DNA of 64,000 nucleotides from Pseudomonas sp. C1C7 (GTDB lineage: Bacteria; Pseudomonadota; Gammaproteobacteria; Pseudomonadales; Pseudomonadaceae): positions 62,001 through 126,000 of the forward strand of contig NZ_JABFMP010000007.1 of the NCBI RefSeq assembly GCF_013359595.1, written 5' to 3'. The notes under the pieces are model-generated. The model saw only the letters and a program-made list of their open reading frames with translations. It made no database searches and was not told the DNA's origin. Every line of letters begins with the position of its first letter. Position 1 is the stretch's first letter. Both the position numbers and the translations under genes were made by a program. This document shows, in pieces, positions 59,226 through 64,000 of the stretch.

Positions 59226-61331
59226 TTAGAAGCTGTAGGTCCCGGTCACCACCAGGCTACGTGGTGCCCCCGGCTGAATCTGCGCCGCACTGGTCGCCGA
59301 CGAGTAATACGTCTTGTCGGTGATGTTGTTCAACGCCGCGCGCAAATCCCAATCCTTTTGCCGGAAGCCCGCCAGCGCATCCCAGCGGCCATAACCGGGC
59401 AGCACGGTGGTGTTGAGGTTATCGGCATAACGGTCGCCAACCAGGGTCAAACCGGTTTCGGCGTACCAACCCATCTCCGGTTTCCAGGTCACGAACAGGC
59501 TGCCGTTGTGCTTGGCGACGTTGCTGATGCGCTTGCCTTCAAAGCCGTTGTTGTCTTTCTCGACCGTGGCGTCCTGCACGCCCACACCGCCACGCACGTA
59601 CCAATTGCCAGTGATCTTGCCGGCAGCGGTCAGCTCGATCCCGCGGGAACGTTGCAGGCCGGTGAGCAGGGTGATGGTCGGGTTGTTCGGATCGCTGGTG
59701 CGGCGGTTGTAGAGTTCCAGTTCGTAGATCGCCAGGGTGGTGCTCAGGCGATCGTCCAGCCAATCGCTCTTCACGCCGATTTCTTTCTGCTTGGTCAGTT
59801 CCGGACTCAGGTCGTTGGTGTTGCCCGCAGCGCCCGGCGTGATGCCGATCAGGCCGCCGCCGACCGGGGAAAAGGTTTTGGACCACGAGGCGTAGAAGGA
59901 ATGATTCTGCAGCGCAGTCCAGACCAGTCCTACACGGGGGCTGGTGCTGTGGCTGTCACGGTCTTCGGAGATGTCCCGCAGCTTGTTGGTCGACTCGATG
60001 TCGAAGGTGTCGTAGCGCAAGCCGCCGAGCAATTGCCATTGATCGTTGAGTTGCAACTGGTCCTGCACATACACCGCGCGGCTTTCGACCTCGGTGTGGG
60101 AGCTGCTGCTGACCTGCATGCGCCCGGTGTGGCGCAGGTCGCGGTTGGGGTTGTTCAGGTCCAGCGAGGGCACCGGCGAACTGCCAGGCCCCGAGGTGGC
60201 GGCGGTGTACAGCGTCGGGTCACGCCGCTGGCTGCCGATCTCGATCCCGGTCAGCAGGCGATGCTCCAGGCCGAAGGTGTCGAAACCGCCTTCCAGCTCC
60301 ACGTTGTTGTAAACGTTGCGAGTGGTCAGATCCTGTTGCCAGTGCTGGCGCGTGACCCGGTTGGTCGCCGGGGTATAGCCGGTCTGATAGGTGTTATCGA
60401 AATCGCTGTTGAGCTTGAACACGCCCAGGGTTTGGCGCAGTTGCCAGTTGTCGCTCAGTTCATAGGTGAGCTTCGAGCGCAGGGATTGGGACTTGTCGTC
60501 GATGAAATCGTTGTCGCTGAAGTAGGTGGTATCGCGCCCGACGTCCGCCGGACGACCGTTCACCCCGGGAATGCCGCGATCCGGCGTGCGGTTGTAGCGG
60601 CTGTATTCGTACTGCACCAGCCAGTTCAGGTCGGGCGTCAGCTGCCAGCTCATCGACGGCGCAAACAGTTGCCGATTGCCGCTGACCCCGTCGCGGAAGC
60701 TGTTCTGATCCATGTTGCCCATGTTCAGGCGCAGGCTGATGTTCTCGGCCGGGTCGGCGCTGAGGTCGGCGTACAGGCTGCGCAGATCGTCGCTGCCGCC
60801 CTGGGCTTCTATGGTCGAGCGGCGGCCGAACTCCGGCAACTTGCTGACCCGGTTGACGATCCCGCCCTGGCTGCCACGGCCATACAACACGGCGGCGGGG
60901 CCTTTGAGTACGTCGATGCGCTCGATGTTGTGCAAGTCGCGCACGTATTGGCTGTCGTCGCGGATGCCGTCCAGGTAGAAGTCGTTACTGGCATCGAAAC
61001 CGCGAATGCGCAGGCTGTCGAAGCGGGTATCGGCGCCGCTGCTGACGTTGGGGATGCCACTGAGCGCCGTGCCCAGGTCGTTGATACCGTAATCGGCGAC
61101 GTTCTCGGTTTTGATCGAATCGATGGCCTGCGGGACGTAGCGTACGGGCGTATTGGTGCGGGTCGCGGTGTTGGTTTCCTTGACGCGTGGGTCATCTTCC
61201 TCCGCTTCAGCGCTGATCGCGGTGGCAGGCAGAGTGGTGGTGGCAGCACAGGTAAAACCGGCAGACAGAAATGCGGAAAGCCCAAGACTGAAGGGCAGCA
61301 GGCGAAAAGGGGCAGGCATTGAAAGGCGCAT
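59226..61331 (-). CDS. TonB-dependent siderophore receptor
   Basis: This 701-residue outer-membrane receptor has a signal peptide (about residues 1-29, ending in GFTCAAT), a plug domain near 55-175 (VPQAIDSIKTENVADYGINDL, IRGFDASNDFYLDGIRDD) and a 22-strand barrel ending in the aromatic terminal residue F701 (VTGTYSF). The plug motif VLKGPAAVLYGRG is classical. Ligand class is not certain; similarity is to catecholate/hydroxamate receptors of the Fiu/FhuE type. There is no N-terminal signalling domain of the FpvA/FecA kind, so it is not sigma-factor-coupled. A weak Fur-like sequence lies upstream. Confidence 0.9.
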   Translation of the reverse strand: MRLSMPAPFRLLPFSLGLSAFLSAGFTCAATTTLPATAISAEAEEDDPRVKETNTATRTNTPVRYVPQAIDSIKTENVADYGINDLGTALSGIPNVSSGADTRFDSLRIRGFDASNDFYLDGIRDDSQYVRDLHNIERIDVLKGPAAVLYGRGSQGGIVNRVSKLPEFGRRSTIEAQGGSDDLRSLYADLSADPAENISLRLNMGNMDQNSFRDGVSGNRQLFAPSMSWQLTPDLNWLVQYEYSRYNRTPDRGIPGVNGRPADVGRDTTYFSDNDFIDDKSQSLRSKLTYELSDNWQLRQTLGVFKLNSDFDNTYQTGYTPATNRVTRQHWQQDLTTRNVYNNVELEGGFDTFGLEHRLLTGIEIGSQRRDPTLYTAATSGPGSSPVPSLDLNNPNRDLRHTGRMQVSSSSHTEVESRAVYVQDQLQLNDQWQLLGGLRYDTFDIESTNKLRDISEDRDSHSTSPRVGLVWTALQNHSFYASWSKTFSPVGGGLIGITPGAAGNTNDLSPELTKQKEIGVKSDWLDDRLSTTLAIYELELYNRRTSDPNNPTITLLTGLQRSRGIELTAAGKITGNWYVRGGVGVQDATVEKDNNGFEGKRISNVAKHNGSLFVTWKPEMGWYAETGLTLVGDRYADNLNTTVLPGYGRWDALAGFRQKDWDLRAALNNITDKTYYSSATSAAQIQPGAPRSLVVTGTYSF

Positions 61332-61568
61332 CCGTGGAATTTTTAGGGGTGTAGCTCGAACGGCGCGAATGGTAATGCTTGTTATTTACTTGCGTTAATT
61401 ATTCTTGATAAAGCATTGTGCTGGTTTGTTTCCAATTGTGTCGAAATTGCTACGTTTGGTCGGTTTCGCTTCGTTCGGCGGATGGATCATTGGCTTGCTA
61501 TCGAATTTTTCTGCTGCGTAAATTCATTTCTTAGACGTTTTTTGCCTAATTCAAGACGATTCATGAAA

Positions 61569-61598
61569 TTGACACACCGTTAAGGCCGCAGCTACGAT
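61569..61598 (+). promoter_or_regulatory. sigma-70 promoter upstream of oprD leader
   Basis: TTGACA (61569-61574) and TACGAT (61593-61598) are spaced by 18 bases. Transcription would start near 61605, about 40 bases before the leader terminator. Confidence 0.55.
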
Positions 61599-61641
61599 TC
61601 GGCCCAACGCCTGTGGCAGACCGCCATAACCCGAAAATAAT

Positions 61642-61681
61642 AAAAAGGCCCGCCGCGATTCGTCGTGGGCGGGCCTTTTTG
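61642..61681 (+). terminator. leader terminator/attenuator before oprD
   Basis: aggcccgcc (61646-61654) and ggcgggcct (61668-61676) form the stem with A- and T-flanks (ttttt). It lies between a good promoter and the oprD start, so it ends a ~75-base transcript or attenuates the gene. Confidence 0.8.
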
Positions 61682-61763
61682 TTTGCCGAATGAAAAAAGA
61701 GCGCGATAGTGCCGTTTCAGCCGTTCGACACAGCGCGTTTCAACCCGTAATAAGGAAAACAAA

Positions 61764-63050
61764 ATGTTGAACAAGCGAATCAGCCTGATCGCTCTGGGGA
61801 TTTTGAGCGCTTCACAGGCCATGGCTAACGACCAGGCCGAATCCAAGGGTTTCGTTGAAGACAGCAGCCTCAAGGTGCTGCTGCGCAACGCCTACATGAA
61901 CCGTGATTTCAAAGACGGCAACGCCGACAAGTCCGAGTGGGGCCAGGCGGCCATCGGTACGTTCTCGTCCGGCTTCACCCAGGGCACCATCGGTGTCGGC
62001 GTGGATGCCTTCGGCCTGTACGCCCTGAACCTGGAGCGCAGCGAAGATCGCAGCGGCGCGCAAGGTATCGACTTCTTCAAGAAAGGCGCCAGCGGCGAGC
62101 CTGCAGACGACCTGGCCAAGGCCGGCGCGGCAGTCAAATTCCGCCTGTCGAGCACCACGCTGACCTACGGCGACCAGATGCCAGCGCTGCCAGTGCTGAG
62201 CTACGACAACGTGCGTCTGCTGCCGGAAAGCTACACCGGTACCCTGATCACCTCCAAAGAGATCAAGGGCCTGGAACTGAATGCCGGTCGCTTCACCGCC
62301 GAATCGCGTAAAAGCGCCGAAGGCCGTGACAGTGGTGGCCTGAAGTCGATCAACGTGTTGGGCGGCAGCTACCAGTTCACCGAACAGTTCAAGGCGGCGC
62401 TGTACGCTTCCGACGTCGAAGACGTGCTGAAGAAGCAATACGTGAACGCCAACTACGTGTTCCCGCTGTCCAAGGATCAGTCCCTGACCCTGGACTTCAA
62501 CGGCTACCGCACCAAGCTGGACAGCTCCTACGTCGATGCCAACAACCTGACCGGCGACGACAACAAGATCTGGAGCCTGGCGGCCATCTACGCCACCGGC
62601 CCGCACTCGTTCACCCTCGGCTACCAGCGCAGCACCGGCGACAGCAACCTGGGCTACCCGTACGGCGGCTACCAGAAGGATCAGGGTCGCATCGGTGACG
62701 GTGGCAACACCATCTACCTGGCCAACTCCTACTGGTCCGACTTCAACGCCGAAGACGAACGCAGCTGGCAACTGGGCTACGGCCTGGACTTCGGCTCCTT
62801 CGGTGTACCGGGCCTGAGCTACAACTTCGCCTACGTGCGCGGTGACAACATCACTACCTCCACCAGCACAGGCGGCACCGAGCGCGAAATCTTCAACCAG
62901 TTCAAATACGTCGTCCAAAGCGGCCCGGCCAAAGACCTCAGCGTGAAACTGCGCAGCTCCATCCTGCGCGTGTCGCAGAAGTCGAGCGAGTACAACGTCA
63001 GCGGCAACGAAGTGCGCGTGTTTGTGGATTACCCGATCAACATCTTCTGA
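61764..63050 (+). CDS. OprD-family outer-membrane porin
   Basis: This 428-residue porin has a signal peptide (1-22, cleavage after SQAMA) and the OprD hallmarks DSSLKVLLRNAYMNRDF, KSEWGQAAIGTFSSGFTQGTIGVGVDAFGLY and a C-terminal strand ending in F (VFVDYPINIF). The family takes up amino acids, peptides or aromatic and organic acids; the substrate cannot be told. Lys- and AT-ending codons are more even than in neighbours, pointing to high expression. AAGGAAAAC lies before the ATG. A terminator follows. Confidence 0.92.
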   Translation: MLNKRISLIALGILSASQAMANDQAESKGFVEDSSLKVLLRNAYMNRDFKDGNADKSEWGQAAIGTFSSGFTQGTIGVGVDAFGLYALNLERSEDRSGAQGIDFFKKGASGEPADDLAKAGAAVKFRLSSTTLTYGDQMPALPVLSYDNVRLLPESYTGTLITSKEIKGLELNAGRFTAESRKSAEGRDSGGLKSINVLGGSYQFTEQFKAALYASDVEDVLKKQYVNANYVFPLSKDQSLTLDFNGYRTKLDSSYVDANNLTGDDNKIWSLAAIYATGPHSFTLGYQRSTGDSNLGYPYGGYQKDQGRIGDGGNTIYLANSYWSDFNAEDERSWQLGYGLDFGSFGVPGLSYNFAYVRGDNITTSTSTGGTEREIFNQFKYVVQSGPAKDLSVKLRSSILRVSQKSSEYNVSGNEVRVFVDYPINIF

Positions 63051-63093
63051 TGATTGGTTTGGGATCGAGGCCTGATGTGGGGCTGAGATAGGA

Positions 63094-63121
63094 AAAGCCC
63101 CGACGTGTCGGGGCTTTTTTG
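63094..63121 (+). terminator. intrinsic terminator after oprD
   Basis: aaaagccccgac and gtcggggctttt pair perfectly over a 2-base gap, followed by T to 63121. Confidence 0.92.
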
Positions 63122-63245
63122 TGCGCGTTTGGTGGCTGGCGGTGACTGCTGACTGTTGAAGCAAACCTGCAAATTTCTGACGGACTGGTGACGGACATTG
63201 GCAAAATCGTTGTCGGCTTGAATCAGATAGACGTCCATTGCAGTG

Positions 63246-63266
63246 CTATACGGCAAGGCCGTATAG
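63246..63266. promoter_or_regulatory. perfect palindrome, candidate HigA operator
   Basis: ctatacggc (63246-63254) and gccgtatag (63258-63266) flank aag. It ends 8 bases before the toxin ATG. Antitoxins with HTH domains repress their own operon by binding such palindromes. Confidence 0.7.
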
Positions 63267-63274
63267 TTCGCTCC

Positions 63275-63592
63275 ATGTTCACAATCATCGAAACCGAAAT
63301 TTTCAAGCGTTACGCTGAATCCATCTGGGACGATGGCGAACGTCATGAATTCATTACCTGGCTGGCTGCGAATCCATTGGCCGGTGATGTGGTTCCTGGC
63401 AGCGGTGGTCTACGCAAGGTTCGTTGGTCCCGGAGTGGGATGGGCAAACGAGGTGGCACACGTGTCATTTACTACAATACGCTTTCGGAAGGTTCTATCT
63501 GGTTGCTGATCGCCTACACCAAGGCGAAGTTCGACAACTTACCCGCGGCCTTTCTCAAGCAACTGAAGGAGGAAATCAGCAATGGTCAATGA
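63275..63592 (+). CDS. higB: RelE/HigB-family toxin
   Basis: This 105-residue type II toxin (MFTIIETEIFKRYAESIW) is an mRNA interferase of the HigB/RelE superfamily. Characteristic segments are GDVVPGSGGLRKVRWSRSGMGKRGGTRVIYY and a C-terminal KLKEEIS-type helix. The start at 63275 puts the operator palindrome directly upstream. The toxin precedes the antitoxin, as in higBA, and overlaps it by 11 bases. Confidence 0.87.
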   Translation: MFTIIETEIFKRYAESIWDDGERHEFITWLAANPLAGDVVPGSGGLRKVRWSRSGMGKRGGTRVIYYNTLSEGSIWLLIAYTKAKFDNLPAAFLKQLKEEISNGQ

Positions 63593-63866
63593 ACTGGAGC
63601 AATTCCAGCAGGACTTGCTGGACTCTGTGCGGCAAATGAAAGCCGGCAAAGCTGCGCGTGTAACTGAGGTGCCTTTGTCAGCCGCCGCTGAAGCGCGGGC
63701 CAAAGTGGGCATTTCTCAAAGTGCGTTCGCCGAGCTGATCGGGGTCAGTTTGCGAACCTTGCAGGATTGGGAGCAAGGGAGGAGGCAACCTACGGGGGCT
63801 GCACAGACTCTATTGCGCGTCGCCAGTCAGCATCCTGAAGTGTTGCGTGATCTAGAAGCGATTTGA
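63582..63866 (+). CDS. higA: HigA-family antitoxin with HTH domain
   Basis: This 94-residue protein has an N-terminal toxin-binding region (VNELEQFQQDLLDSVRQMKAGKAARVTEVP) and a C-terminal XRE-type HTH near 48-90 (RAKVGISQSAFAELIGVSLRTLQDWEQGRRQPTG), as in NadS/HigA-2-like antitoxins. It neutralises HigB and probably represses the operon through the palindrome at 63246-63266. Its start lies inside the toxin gene. Confidence 0.88.
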   Translation: MVNELEQFQQDLLDSVRQMKAGKAARVTEVPLSAAAEARAKVGISQSAFAELIGVSLRTLQDWEQGRRQPTGAAQTLLRVASQHPEVLRDLEAI

Positions 63867-64000
63867 ATCACAAATTGGCAGATTTGTTTTGGGAAGTGGC
63901 CTGCATCCAGGATAAGTCTGCCAGCGAATATTTGTATGTATTCTCTGGAGCTATAACCCTCTGATCCAGTTTTAATCATTACACTGCGTAATGAATGATG
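63867..64000. other. AT-rich right edge
   Basis: 134 bases of lower GC than the rest of the window. It contains one small inverted repeat tcattac/gtaatga (63976-63994) and no ORF of interest. Confidence 0.5.

Larger units (their letters stand above)
61332..61763. other. 432-base divergent TonB-receptor / oprD regulatory region
   Basis: The left part is AT-rich with an imperfect Fur-like sequence around 61369-61387 (atggtaatgcttgttattt). The right part holds a sigma-70 promoter (61569-61598), an A-rich AATAATAA motif (61636-61643) and a strong terminator (61642-61681), followed by 82 bases to the oprD start. No gene was seen. Confidence 0.6.

Noticed and set aside
59181-61322. A 713-codon plus-strand frame opposite the TonB-receptor gene
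   Set aside because: Shadow; the minus strand encodes signal peptide, plug and barrel motifs.
61369-61387. Fur box before the TonB receptor
   Set aside because: The match to the 19-base consensus is poor and needs an inserted base; kept only as a weak note in the intergenic entry.

Overview
The window is an ordinary GC-rich chromosomal segment of a Pseudomonas, most likely of the P. fluorescens group. Supporting this are the gene families present (OprD porin, SfnB-type oxidoreductases, TauABCD, AguA/AguB, DctB/DctD, RimB/RimK, a Pseudomonas-style GshA) and about 18 Pseudomonas REP/REPIN elements between genes. No rRNA, tRNA, phage, insertion sequence or CRISPR array was found.

Region by region: (1) 1-3300 holds the C-terminal three quarters of an RND efflux pump and a small methyltransferase. 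(2) 3319-27033 is dominated by sulfur acquisition. It holds a six-gene leftward operon (two SfnB/DszC-like oxidoreductases, a DszA/SnaA-like flavin monooxygenase and a MetQ-MetN-MetI type importer), a cystine importer (tcyJLN), D-cysteine desulfhydrase (dcyD), serine acetyltransferase (epsC), taurine uptake and desulfonation (tauABCD) and glutathione synthesis (gshA). Interspersed are a choline transporter (betT), a short-chain dehydrogenase with a divergent LysR regulator, and an aldo/keto reductase. Three sulfur operons carry similar AT-rich palindromes upstream. (3) 27296-37447 is housekeeping and stress: a PaaI-type thioesterase, tex, ompR-envZ, rimB-rimK, hslR (Hsp15), hslO (Hsp33) and pckA. 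(4) 37515-46711 holds small membrane and hypothetical genes, a RecQ-family helicase, a thioesterase, a glycine-zipper protein, a LysR-fdhD-ydeP molybdoenzyme cluster and a BON-LysM protein. (5) 46826-58633 holds yrfG, nudE-cysQ, a thioesterase, an rmlC-dctB-dctD run, a 970-residue three-domain aminotransferase and the agmatine-to-putrescine genes aguB-aguA. (6) 58868-63866 holds a 70-residue orphan protein, a TonB-dependent siderophore receptor, an OprD porin with a terminator-bearing leader, and a HigBA-type toxin-antitoxin pair at the AT-richer right edge.

The strongest leads for something undescribed are: the six-gene putative organosulfur operon, whose substrate cannot be read from sequence; the palindromes shared by sulfur operons; the phosphotransferase/M23-like/aminotransferase fusion; one REPIN class that lies within a few bases of stop codons and could act as a two-way terminator; the promoter-terminator unit in front of oprD; and a possible short gene overlapping rimB. 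All functional assignments come from reading motifs by eye; no database search was run.
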